Shown in pieces: positions 44,007 through 52,356 of a DNA stretch of 64,000 nt. The position numbers and the translations under genes were made by a program. The number at the start of each line of letters is the position of its first letter. Positions within the stretch are counted from its first letter, which is position 1. The notes under the pieces were generated by a model. That model was given only the letters and a program-made list of their open reading frames with translations. It did no database searches and had not been told where the DNA came from. Origin of the DNA: Streptomyces sp. NBC_00775 (GTDB lineage: Bacteria > Actinomycetota > Actinomycetes > Streptomycetales > Streptomycetaceae). The stretch lies in contig NZ_CP108938.1 of the NCBI RefSeq assembly GCF_036347135.1, positions 4,402,001-4,466,000 on the forward strand, in the 5' to 3' direction.

Positions 44007-45052
44007 AGACGCACAGGTGGCTGACGCTGGCGACCGTCTCTGCGGCCCTCACCCTCGCTCCGGCCGGAGTCGCCGTCGCGGACAAGGGAACCGGCCAAGG
44101 AGGAACCCAGCAGGGCTCCGGCGTGCAGACCGAGCACAAGCGGGACGGTCAGACTCTCGAGTCTCGGATCACCTTCAGCGGCTCCACCAAAGGCAGCGGC
44201 GGCAAGTCGTCCGGCGGGCTCACCGCGGTGGGCAACTGGACACCGCCGGCCTGTTGGTACGAGCCCATGTCCGCCGAGGAATTCAAGAAGCAGACCGAAG
44301 CAAGCTACGACCTTGTCGTCAACGACCCCGACCAGCCCAACTACGCGAAGACCGCGACGGGTCAGTTCCGGGATATCTACAAGGACGGCAAGTACAAGAA
44401 CTACAACCTCGACGAGGCCGACGAAGGCAATTGGTTCGTCGCCGTCCAGGATGAGAGTCGCCTCGACGATCCAGATGCTTTCACGTGCAGCGAGCTCCCG
44501 TTCTGGGTCAAGAACGGCGACACCCCGAACGTGAAGAATGCCGTCACGCCCGAAGTCCTCGCCGAACTCGCCTACAACCGCGTCCAGGTCCCGGACACGA
44601 AGGTCACCCTCGCGCCCGAAGACATCACCAAGGTGAACCTGCCCACCTGGGCCTGGCTGGACAAGGCCACGTTCAAGGAGGTCTCGGTCACTGCAGCCCT
44701 CAACGTCAACGGCCTCAACATCCAGGCCACCACGACGGCGAAGCCTGTGTCGTTGAAGCTCGAACCGGGCACGGAAGACGCAGAGACCTACCCCGCCTCC
44801 GGCGTGTGCAAGATCAACGACGACGACTCGGTCGGTGAGGCGTACGCCAAGGGCAAGGCGGGCGAGACCCCGCCGTGCGGGATCAAGTACCTGCGCTCGT
44901 CGGGCGGCGGGACGTACAAGCTGCGGGCGACCATCACCTGGCAGATCAGCTGGACCGGCACCGGCAACCCGGACCCGAAGAACCTGCCGAACGGCACCTT
45001 CGGCAACACCCAGGACATCACCGTTCAGGAGATCCAGTCCGTCAACCGCTGA
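43994..45052 (+). CDS. Secreted protein of unknown function
   Basis: 352 residues. Sec signal VHAVKTHRWLTLATVSAALTLAPAGVAVAD, then a long beta-rich extracellular protein with four cysteines (in PPACWYEP, FTCSEL, GVCKIND and PPCGIKY), probably two disulfides. No catalytic motif or repeat recognised. GTG start inside the lipoprotein gene end; the pair is likely one transcript and may work together at the cell surface. Followed by a strong hairpin. Confidence 0.82.
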   Translation: MHAVKTHRWLTLATVSAALTLAPAGVAVADKGTGQGGTQQGSGVQTEHKRDGQTLESRITFSGSTKGSGGKSSGGLTAVGNWTPPACWYEPMSAEEFKKQTEASYDLVVNDPDQPNYAKTATGQFRDIYKDGKYKNYNLDEADEGNWFVAVQDESRLDDPDAFTCSELPFWVKNGDTPNVKNAVTPEVLAELAYNRVQVPDTKVTLAPEDITKVNLPTWAWLDKATFKEVSVTAALNVNGLNIQATTTAKPVSLKLEPGTEDAETYPASGVCKINDDDSVGEAYAKGKAGETPPCGIKYLRSSGGGTYKLRATITWQISWTGTGNPDPKNLPNGTFGNTQDITVQEIQSVNR

Positions 45053-45061
45053 CAGCGTCGA

Positions 45062-45099
45062 CCTGGGGTGCGCGGCTGGCGTCGGCTGCGCACCCCAGG
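45062..45099. terminator. Strong terminator hairpin
   Basis: CCTGGGGTGCGC and GCGCACCCCAGG pair perfectly over 12 bp around a 14-base loop, 10 bases after the secreted-protein stop. The remaining ~230 bases up to 45328 hold no gene and probably the module III promoter. Confidence 0.75.
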
Positions 45100-45327
45100 C
45101 GTCCCCCCTTGACGATCCGGCATCACGAGAACATCACACCCCCACCAAGTCCCGGCAAACGCAACCCCATGGCCCCCTCAAACAACACCGATCCCGCTCC
45201 CCCGCCCAATCCGTTGCCCCCGTCCACTACATAGGATTGCTCGGGCAATCGCCGCAGCTGCGGGCGCCGGGGGACCCCGTGCGGCCCCTCCCGGCGGTCC
45301 CTTCACGGAGGCAACGGGGAACACATC

Positions 45328-45630
45328 GTGAGTGATCTACGGCTTGACGGCACGATCTTCGAGGACTTGAGGAAGACCTTCTCCACCGTCACCGACCGCA
45401 TGGACACCGCCCGCCGCACCCTGCGCGGCACCGACGGCTCGGTCGTGGGAGACAAGGACCTCGTGGACGACGTACACGACTTCGCCGACGACTGGGGCTA
45501 CGGCATCAAGCAGCTCGGCAAGCACACCCAGGGCGCGATCAAGATGATCGACAACATCGGCAAGTCCTTCGAGAAGCTGGACCTGGACCTCGCGGAATCC
45601 CTCAAAGCCCCTAAGAAGAAGGGGCATTGA
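45328..45630 (+). CDS. Small WXG100-like helical protein
   Basis: 100 residues, all helical with no signal peptide. The turn DFADDWGYG and the C-terminal FEKLDLDLAESL match the small proteins at 25320 and 55209; the FxxxD replaces YxxxD. GTG start with a GGGGAA ribosome site. It begins module III and lies 7 bases before the substrate gene, as esx partners often do. Confidence 0.73.
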   Translation: MSDLRLDGTIFEDLRKTFSTVTDRMDTARRTLRGTDGSVVGDKDLVDDVHDFADDWGYGIKQLGKHTQGAIKMIDNIGKSFEKLDLDLAESLKAPKKKGH

Positions 45631-45637
45631 GGCAGGC

Positions 45638-46918
45638 ATGGGACGCCCCGCTTTCCCGCACATAGGTTGGGACCCGACCCCCGGCGACGTCGAGCAGACC
45701 CGTGATCTTGCCAAGAAACTCGGCGGACTGGCAGGCGAGTTGGGCACAGCCCTGCGTGAGCTGAAACAGATCGAGACCGGGGCCTGGAAGGGCAAGACCG
45801 CGATCGCGTTCAGTGAGCACATCTCTACCGATGTGACCCCCCTGATCAAGAAGAGCCACGACTCCTTCGACAAGGCGTCACGCGCCCTGCACCGCTGGGC
45901 CGGGCAGCTCGCCGACTTCCAGGACGAGGCCGACCGGCTGGAGAAGGACGCCGGCGAGAAACTCGACGCCAAGGCCGAGGCCCAGCAGAAGGCCGACCAG
46001 AAGGGCGACGGCAAGGGCAGCGAGGAACTCGGCAAAGCCTCCGGCGCGGTGGACAAGGTCACCAGCGACGTCCATGACCTCGAAGACCGCTACAAGAAGG
46101 CCGCCCACCTCATCAGCAAGGACCTCGACAAGGCGGCGGACATCGCGCCGGACGAACCGGGGTTCTGGGACAAGCTGGGGGATGGGATCGCGAATGCGTG
46201 GGACGGAACCGCGGACTGGGTGAAGGACCATGCCGATCTGATCAAGGAGATCGGCGACGTTCTCAGTGACATCACCGCGGTCCTGGGTGTCCTCGCCATC
46301 ATCACCCTGCCTTTCGAACCGCTCGGCGCCATCTTCGGGGCCGCGGCCGTACTGACGAGTGGATTGGCACTGCTGGCGCACGGGGTTGCCATGGCGGGTG
46401 GTGCGGATGTCAGTTGGCTCACGATGGGGACCGATGCGCTCGGGTTGCTGCCCGGTATCGGGCTGTTCGGCAAGGGGGCGAAGGTGGCCAACGAGGCGGC
46501 TGCCGAACTTCGTATCGCTGAATTCGGCAAGGGCTTTTCCGCGTCCCGAATCGAGTCCGCCTTCAACGTGTTGGCGACGGGCGACATGGCCGCCTCGGTC
46601 AAGGGTGGTATCGGACTCCTGAGCAGGAAGATCGTACTCGGCGGAACGGCCGAGAACATCGGGCTGCTCAGCAGCGAGAGCGGAACAATGAACCGGCTGG
46701 CAGGCCTCGCCGAGGCGGGGTATCACCAGGGACAATGGCTCGGCACCAAGGGAGCGGCACTCTTTGGAGAGAGGTTCACCGTCGATCCGTTGAGCACCCT
46801 GGGCAGGGGCATCGACGTCGCCGGCAAGGTTCTCCCCAAGGGAGCGAGCATTTTGCTGCACAGTGGCGACTCCACCAGTCCCGGTGACCGTCTCCACCAA
46901 TCCGCCACCGCACACTGA
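45638..46918 (+). CDS. T7SS substrate-like protein with WXG motif
   Basis: 426 residues. N-terminal GWDPTPGDVEQT (DPxPGD signature), a helical hairpin with W50-K-G52, and a long Lys/Glu/Ala coiled coil (~85-160). Two membrane-like segments follow (ITAVLGVLAIITLPF, ~208-250). The C-terminal 150 residues are soluble with no toxin motif recognised (ends RLHQSATAH). Either the toxic domain is novel or this copy is a toxin-free scaffold. Downstream genes of module III may include its immunity proteins. Confidence 0.75.
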   Translation: MGRPAFPHIGWDPTPGDVEQTRDLAKKLGGLAGELGTALRELKQIETGAWKGKTAIAFSEHISTDVTPLIKKSHDSFDKASRALHRWAGQLADFQDEADRLEKDAGEKLDAKAEAQQKADQKGDGKGSEELGKASGAVDKVTSDVHDLEDRYKKAAHLISKDLDKAADIAPDEPGFWDKLGDGIANAWDGTADWVKDHADLIKEIGDVLSDITAVLGVLAIITLPFEPLGAIFGAAAVLTSGLALLAHGVAMAGGADVSWLTMGTDALGLLPGIGLFGKGAKVANEAAAELRIAEFGKGFSASRIESAFNVLATGDMAASVKGGIGLLSRKIVLGGTAENIGLLSSESGTMNRLAGLAEAGYHQGQWLGTKGAALFGERFTVDPLSTLGRGIDVAGKVLPKGASILLHSGDSTSPGDRLHQSATAH

Positions 46919-46927
46919 GGCACGGAC

Positions 46928-47821
46928 ATGACGACCTGGCAACCAGATCCCGGCGAAACGCTTATCGCACGGTGCGGCGTCAGCTTCGCAACGGGTACAG
47001 CCGACGGCGTGTCCGGAATGCGCTGGTTCCGCGACACCGAGCGCAATGACATGCAGACCGAGCTGGCGGATTGGCCGGAAGGCCCCGCGTTCACGGTCCG
47101 CTCGAAGAAGAGCCGTCAAGTCCGGGAAGGCGGCAAGTTCGGGCTGGGTTTTCTGGCCGTGGCCACTCTCGGTGTTCTCGAGTCCCTCGCCGGCTCGGGA
47201 AGCACCGGATCCGCATCGCGCCTCGGCAGCCCGCAGGAACCGGAGAACGAGGTCGAGGACTTTCCGGTCATCTGGGCGGCTCCCGGGACACTCGCGCGTA
47301 CCCTGCCCTGGCAGCTCGATCCGGGCCGCCGCACTCCCATCGATCGCACCCACCTGGCGGTCACGGACCGGCGCCTCCTTGTCCTCGGTCTGGTCGACGA
47401 CAAGAACGATCTCTGCGACGAAATCCTCTGGGAAACCGAACGATCCAACATCGCCGCCGTGGAGCGAAAGAAGTTCAGTCGCCACCAGGTGGACTTCACT
47501 GTGGAATTCACGGACGGTTCCTGGTGCCGTCTCGCGGGCTGGAACAGCAACTGCCGGGACGACGTCACCCGAGCACTCGCCAACCCGCTGAAACTGGTTG
47601 CGCCCGAGGATCTGACGGCGGGACAACGTCAGACCGTCGCGGAATTCGTCAAACGCCAGGACAAGCCAGGTGACCTCGTGGTGACTCGCCGTCCAAGCGG
47701 ACACTTCCTGGTCGAACTCCTGCGGATCGGCAAGATCGATCGAGACTACGGAATCTTCTGCAACGGCCGGTTCATGGGCGCCGATGGCGAAGACGTCCCG
47801 TACCAGGAAGGCGACCGATGA
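46928..47821 (+). CDS. Module III paralogue A (unrecognised family, PH-like segment)
   Basis: 297 residues. Starts WQPDPGETLIARCGVSFATG, has MRWFRDTERNDMQTEL, a hydrophobic stretch (FGLGFLAVATLGVLESLAG, ~73-92), then LARTLPWQLDPGRR, and AVTDRRLLVLG followed by a beta-rich domain with an F-x-DGSW strand that resembles bacterial PH domains. Paralogous to the proteins at 48532 and 49478. Begins 9 bases after the substrate gene. Possible roles: immunity, membrane accessory of secretion. Neither can be chosen from sequence. Confidence 0.68.
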   Translation: MTTWQPDPGETLIARCGVSFATGTADGVSGMRWFRDTERNDMQTELADWPEGPAFTVRSKKSRQVREGGKFGLGFLAVATLGVLESLAGSGSTGSASRLGSPQEPENEVEDFPVIWAAPGTLARTLPWQLDPGRRTPIDRTHLAVTDRRLLVLGLVDDKNDLCDEILWETERSNIAAVERKKFSRHQVDFTVEFTDGSWCRLAGWNSNCRDDVTRALANPLKLVAPEDLTAGQRQTVAEFVKRQDKPGDLVVTRRPSGHFLVELLRIGKIDRDYGIFCNGRFMGADGEDVPYQEGDR

Positions 47822-47843
47822 CCGGAATGGAACCCGAACTTCC

Positions 47844-48524
47844 GTGACAACACCCGCCATATCGGTCCTGTCGACACTCGACGACATCCCCCCACTGACG
47901 TTCACCACCCCCGAGAGCTTCTTCGCGCTCCCCCTGGCCGCCACACCGGACGAGCGCGCCACCCTGTCCGAGACCTTCGTACGAGAGCTCTACTCCCGCG
48001 GCGACGACTCCCTATGGACCCCTGCCGCGCCCTACTACGCGGCTCTTGCCGAGCGACTGGCGCAGACCGGACTGTCGTACTCGGCGATGGGCCTCTTCTC
48101 CACCGACGACGACGGGGGCGTCGTCCAGTGCGCCTTCACCGTGGCCGCCGTCGAAACCGACCAGAGCGACCCGGAGATCGCGGCCCACGGAATTCTCACT
48201 GCCCTGGCCGAGGATCCGTACAACGACGCCCGGTGGATGGACCTGCCCTGCGGTCCCGCGGTCTCCTGCGTGACCTTCCGCGAGGTGGTGCTCTCGCCGG
48301 AGATCACCGCCGACGGTGAGCAGAAGAAACTCCTCACGGGCCAGATCCAGGTCCACGTACCGTTCCCTACCGGCCCGTACACGGCCGTGTTCACCCTCCA
48401 CACGGCATCCACCGAGTACTGGGGCGAGTTCTGCGACATGCTGGTGGCCGTTCTCCGGACGGTGTCCTTCACTGACTCCGAGGCCAACTCCCCGCAGGCC
48501 GCCTCTCCAGAGCCGGAGAACTGA
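47844..48524 (+). CDS. T7SS-associated accessory protein (divergent 'WWEFD' family)
   Basis: 226 residues from a GTG. The outline follows the accessory family: a proline-aromatic opening FTTPESFFALPLAATPDERAT, a helix YYAALAERLAQTG, a strand set, and a terminal helix EFCDMLVAVLRTVSF. No signal peptide, no enzyme motif. It is set between paralogues A and B with small gaps (22 and 7 bases), so all are one operon. Membership rests on pattern and position rather than on strong identity. Confidence 0.62.
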   Translation: MTTPAISVLSTLDDIPPLTFTTPESFFALPLAATPDERATLSETFVRELYSRGDDSLWTPAAPYYAALAERLAQTGLSYSAMGLFSTDDDGGVVQCAFTVAAVETDQSDPEIAAHGILTALAEDPYNDARWMDLPCGPAVSCVTFREVVLSPEITADGEQKKLLTGQIQVHVPFPTGPYTAVFTLHTASTEYWGEFCDMLVAVLRTVSFTDSEANSPQAASPEPEN

Positions 48525-48531
48525 ACCGTCC

Positions 48532-49422
48532 ATGGACTGGTACCCCGGCGGAGACGAAGACCTCCTGGTCCGTACGACGGCGAAGTTCGCCACCGGAATG
48601 GCACCGGCCGTCTCGGGCTACCGATGGTTCCGGGACCGTGAACGTAACGACATCCAGGGCGACTTGCCCGGCTGGCCCCCGGGCCCCACCTACACCCTGC
48701 GCAAGACCGGCGATCGAGCGGCCCGGCGTACCGGCCGTGCCTTCATGGTGGGAATTCCGTTGATCGCGAACATCATCGCGAACATCGGCGGGGCCTCGGG
48801 GTCGCCTTTCGGTGACGTACCTGTCCGAGGAAACCCGGAAGATCCGGAGAACGAGGTCCAGGACTTCCCCGTCATGTGGGCCGCCCTCGGCACCCTCGCC
48901 CGGACGGTCCCCTGGCAGCTCGACCCGGCACGCCGCCCGGAGGGTTACGTCACCGATCTCGTCCTGACGGATCGGCGCCTGCTCTTCCTCGGTACCCGCA
49001 GCGGCACCCTGGACAAGGCCGACGTGCTCGGTGAGTTCACTCGGGACTCCATCGCCGAGGCCAGGCAGATGAAGTACAGCGAGATCAGCGCGGACGTACG
49101 CCTCACCTTCGCCGATCAGTCCTGGATCCGCTTGTTCACCGGCAATCCGGACAGCGCCGGGCGTCTCTGCGAACTGCTCAACGGGACGGTCCAAGCCGTG
49201 CCAGAGAGCGAGCTGTCGAGCGGACAGCGCGACCGACTGACCCGCTTCCTCTCCGAACTCCCGGGCAGCGCACAGCCTCCGCTGATCACTCGGTTGCCGA
49301 GCGGCATCGTCATGGTCGAGCTCCGCGTTCCGGCAAAGGCCGGAAAGGACCTCTACGAGACGCACTCGATCCTGATGGACGCCTCCGGGGGTCCGGCGAA
49401 ACCGCATCCCGGCGATCTCTAG
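48532..49422 (+). CDS. Module III paralogue B (PH-like family)
   Basis: 296 residues with the same plan as paralogue A: FATGMAPAVSGYRWFRDRER, LPGWPPGPTYTLR, a hydrophobic stretch (MVGIPLIANIIANIGG), LARTVPWQLDPARRP, and VLTDRRLLFLG. The central strand is FADQSWIRLF instead of the F-x-DGSW form. It starts 7 bases after the accessory gene. The TM-like region and surrounding charged residues suggest membrane association. Function unknown. Confidence 0.66.
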   Translation: MDWYPGGDEDLLVRTTAKFATGMAPAVSGYRWFRDRERNDIQGDLPGWPPGPTYTLRKTGDRAARRTGRAFMVGIPLIANIIANIGGASGSPFGDVPVRGNPEDPENEVQDFPVMWAALGTLARTVPWQLDPARRPEGYVTDLVLTDRRLLFLGTRSGTLDKADVLGEFTRDSIAEARQMKYSEISADVRLTFADQSWIRLFTGNPDSAGRLCELLNGTVQAVPESELSSGQRDRLTRFLSELPGSAQPPLITRLPSGIVMVELRVPAKAGKDLYETHSILMDASGGPAKPHPGDL

Positions 49423-49477
49423 GCATGTCGATTCCATCGGCGGGAAGCGCGGGCGCTTTCCCGAAAGGCAGGACGAA

Positions 49478-50353
49478 ATGGCCGAACGCTGGCAGCCCGA
49501 CCCCGGCGAGCACCTGCTGGCCCGGGTTCCGGTCTCTTTCGCGACCGGTGCCGCCACCCCGGTCTCCGGACGGCGCTGGTTCCGTGACGCCGACCGACGC
49601 GATATCCAGGCCGAGTTGCCCGGTTGGCCCACGGGTCCGACGTACCGCGTGCGTTCGAAGACCCATCGCATCGCCCGGGGCATCGGGCGAACGGCCCTCG
49701 CACTGGTGGTCATCGCGATCGCCGGCGCGCTTGGAGGCACCGGTGTGGGCAGCGTGGACGTGCTCGGCCGTTCCGACGATCCAGAGGACGAGGTCGAGGA
49801 CTTTCCGGTGATGTGGGCGGCTCCGGGCACCCTCGCCCGCACTCTGCCCTGGCAGCTCGATCCCGCACGGAGGCCCGCCACCGACCGCACCCACGCCGTT
49901 GTGACCGACCGCCGTCTCGTCATCCTGGGCATGCTCGACGATGACGAGGATCCTTGGGAGGAAGTCCTCTGGGAGGCGAAGCGGGCGAAGATCGCCGCAG
50001 TCGAGCACAGGACGTTCGGCCACGGCGAGCCCGACGTTCGGCTCCTCTTCGTGGACGGCTCCTGGTGCCGGCTCGCACCGCGTAGCAGCAGTGCGCTGGT
50101 GCGCCACTTGTCCGTAGCGTACGAGCCAATCGATCCCGAGGCCCTGACTCCTGTCCAGCGGAAGGCAGTCGACGCATTCAGGGAAAGGACGGGAGCCGTT
50201 GGCGCGGTCACGGTCACCTGTCGTCCCGGCGGTAGCTATCTGATCGAGGCCGTCACATCCCCCGAAGCCAGCGCACGACATGGAGTCCTCACCGACTGGC
50301 AGCTCATTGGCCCGGAAGGCGAGGAGGTGGCGCACGAGGAGGCTCGCGTCTGA
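49478..50353 (+). CDS. Module III paralogue C (PH-like family)
   Basis: 291 residues, closest to paralogue A: WQPDPGEHLLARVPVSFATG, RRWFRDADRRDIQAELPGWP, a hydrophobic helix (IGRTALALVVIAIAGALGG, ~69-88), LARTLPWQLDPARRP, VVTDRRLVILG and FVDGSWCRLAP. Last gene of module III, convergent with module IV. Three such copies in a row suggest tandem duplication and selection for diversity. Confidence 0.68.
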   Translation: MAERWQPDPGEHLLARVPVSFATGAATPVSGRRWFRDADRRDIQAELPGWPTGPTYRVRSKTHRIARGIGRTALALVVIAIAGALGGTGVGSVDVLGRSDDPEDEVEDFPVMWAAPGTLARTLPWQLDPARRPATDRTHAVVTDRRLVILGMLDDDEDPWEEVLWEAKRAKIAAVEHRTFGHGEPDVRLLFVDGSWCRLAPRSSSALVRHLSVAYEPIDPEALTPVQRKAVDAFRERTGAVGAVTVTCRPGGSYLIEAVTSPEASARHGVLTDWQLIGPEGEEVAHEEARV

Positions 50354-50495
50354 GCTGTGGCCGCGGCGGCCGTTACCTTCTGCCGCCATCGTCCACCCTC
50401 GCAAGGGGCCCTGAGGGCGACGACGGCGGGCCCGAGTCTCTCCTACGGTCCCGACCCCTCACTTCGCGGATCCGGTCTGAAACACCCCCTGGCCT

Positions 50496-51059
50496 CTACC
50501 CCCGCCGCGCAGCCGCCCGGCTCTTCCCCCTGCCCTTTTTGCGGAGCCTCCGCAGGCGCTCGCGTTCACCCGCCCGGCGTGCCTCGGTCCGCGCGCTGTT
50601 CCAGCGGAGGAGGCACCATCCCAGCAGAGCCGTGCTGGCCACATAGGCCAGAAGGGCGCTGCCCGTGCCTGGAATGTAACGACAACTAGCCTGGTATGAA
50701 GGGCAGTTCTTGCCGGACAGGGCGCCCAACATGTACATCGCCGGAACCATGGCGGCCGCCCAGCAGATGGCGGCGCCTGTGACACGTACCGCGCGGAACA
50801 GGCGAGTTTGGCCGGAGACTTCTGTCTCGACCTGCATTCCTCCGAGCGCGCCGAGCACAGTGGCCAGCCCGAGGACGCATCCCACGGCCCAGGGGCCGCC
50901 GGGCCGGTCCAGGAGTTCCGGCGCCGTCTCCCGGACGAACCCTCTCCAGGTCCCGAGCAGGAGCACAATCGCGGCGCCGGCCGCCAGCAGGGCGAGGACG
51001 AACCCACCGATCGCGAGCACGTGTCGCGCCCTGAACCTGTCGTCGTGCTGGGTCGGCAT
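50496..51059 (-). CDS. Four-helix membrane protein (module IV)
   Basis: 187 residues with four hydrophobic helices (about 14-36, 56-75, 91-110 and 130-150) and a basic C-terminal tail (RLRRLRKKGRGKS). An outer loop between helices 3 and 4 has two cysteines (NCPSYQASCRY) that may bond. No family recognised. It is the last gene of module IV, 35 bases after the preceding accessory gene, and would fit a membrane immunity or anchor protein. Confidence 0.72.
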   Translation of the reverse strand: MPTQHDDRFRARHVLAIGGFVLALLAAGAAIVLLLGTWRGFVRETAPELLDRPGGPWAVGCVLGLATVLGALGGMQVETEVSGQTRLFRAVRVTGAAICWAAAMVPAMYMLGALSGKNCPSYQASCRYIPGTGSALLAYVASTALLGWCLLRWNSARTEARRAGERERLRRLRKKGRGKSRAAARRG

Positions 51060-51094
51060 CGACTTCTTCCTCTCGGAACCACCGTCGGTGAGGC

Positions 51095-51703
51095 TCAGGA
51101 CTCCACGGTCAGCGTCTTGACGACGGCGTCCGCCGCTTCCTCCATCGCCTCGGCGATGCCCGGCACAGTCCAGGACATGAGGAGGACCACCAGGCTCTCG
51201 GTACCGGTCGGCAGCAATCCGTAGGTGAGGGTCTCCAGCAGGATGCCCGGCCCGCCGGGCGGGGCGCCGTCCGCTGCGAAGTTCTGGCGGATGCGTACGG
51301 CGGGGCCGATCGGCTCCTCGGTACGCGTGACGTGCGGAGGTCCGAAGTCGTCTGTGCTGAAGGTCTCGGTCAGCCAGTCCAGGGTCATGCGCGGGACGGA
51401 TTCGTCGGGATGGATGAGATCGACTTCCAGGAGCCCCAGCGCGGCGTCGAAGCCGTCGGGGTAGAACGCGAATGCGTAGAAGGGATCGCGGCCACGGCTG
51501 TCCTCGGTTCTGGCCCGCAGATCGGTCCGTACGGTCTCCGGATCGATGTCGTATCCAGCCGCCAGGCTTCTTCCGACGATCCCCTGCGCGGTCTGCTCCG
51601 CCCAGCTCATGATGTCGTCATTCGGCCCGACAGGAAGGGGAATCCAGTCCGGCGGGCAGGAGATCCCATAGGTGAGTGTGGGGATGGGGTTCACCTCGCG
51701 CAT
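51095..51703 (-). CDS. T7SS-associated accessory protein (divergent 'WWEFD' family)
   Basis: 202 residues from the ATG at 51703. Opening YGISCPPDWIPLPVGPNDDI and closing GIAEAMEEAADAVVKTLTVE resemble the ends of the family; the central part AALGLLEVDLIHPDES aligns with the strand region. It follows the next accessory gene after a 2-base gap (TGA, GG, ATG), so two family members are encoded in tandem here, perhaps acting as a pair. Confidence 0.62.
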   Translation of the reverse strand: MREVNPIPTLTYGISCPPDWIPLPVGPNDDIMSWAEQTAQGIVGRSLAAGYDIDPETVRTDLRARTEDSRGRDPFYAFAFYPDGFDAALGLLEVDLIHPDESVPRMTLDWLTETFSTDDFGPPHVTRTEEPIGPAVRIRQNFAADGAPPGGPGILLETLTYGLLPTGTESLVVLLMSWTVPGIAEAMEEAADAVVKTLTVES

Positions 51704-51705
51704 CC

Positions 51706-52356
51706 TCACTCGCCCATCCAGGTGAGTGATCCTGCGACCGCGTCGAAGAGTTCGACCATGGCGTCGGCGATCTGGACGAGGGGCGTGGAGAACGTCATCA
51801 GCAAGTTCATCTCGCTGCGGGGAATGCCGAGTTGGTAGTCCACCGTCACAGACGGCAGCGCGTAGTCGGCCTCCTCGCCGGCCGTGATACCGGCCGGCGG
51901 CGGAGCGACCGACGTGTCGGGATCGACGCGGACCCTCAGCGCTGTGCCGGCGGCGAGCTCGGCCATCGAGACCGTGCGCCCTTCGCCTCCCTCGGCTTCG
52001 AGGTCCGCGGCCAGGCCTAGCAGCGACGGCAACCGCTCTCCGGGCCTTCTGGGAGGGATCAGCGTGATCAGCAAGGAGGCGGGAATTGTGAGGGTCCCCG
52101 CCTGCTGGAGGCTGATGTAGAGCTCGATTCCTCCCTGGTCGAAGGCGTTGGTGGCGCGTTCGACCAGCTGCTGCCGGAGGAGCCGGCGAAGGCGCGGTTC
52201 GTTGTCGACTCCGCTGAACTGCCGGTTCACCAAGGCGTCGACGGACCGTTGTCGACGCTCGGGTTCGAGGTCGATCCGGAACCACCCTTCTGGCAGCAGC
52301 AGTTGGTAGTCGGCGGGGGGCGGCTGGGTTCGGCCTCTTTCGAGTGGGGTGGTCAC
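51706..52356 (-). CDS. T7SS-associated accessory protein ('WWEFD' family)
   Basis: 216 residues from a GTG that overlaps the preceding gene stop (GTGA). LLPEGWFRIDLEPERRQRSV at the start and IADAMVELFDAVAGSLTW at the end match the proteins at 24638 and 40639 in spacing and residues. Soluble and lacking a signal peptide. Fourth gene of module IV, after the substrate and a membrane protein. Confidence 0.68.
   Translation of the reverse strand: MTTPLERGRTQPPPADYQLLLPEGWFRIDLEPERRQRSVDALVNRQFSGVDNEPRLRRLLRQQLVERATNAFDQGGIELYISLQQAGTLTIPASLLITLIPPRRPGERLPSLLGLAADLEAEGGEGRTVSMAELAAGTALRVRVDPDTSVAPPPAGITAGEEADYALPSVTVDYQLGIPRSEMNLLMTFSTPLVQIADAMVELFDAVAGSLTWMGE

Noticed and set aside
50359..50371. 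GGCCGCGGCGGCC palindrome between modules III and IV
   Set aside because: One-base loop cannot form a normal hairpin; such sequences are common by chance at this GC.
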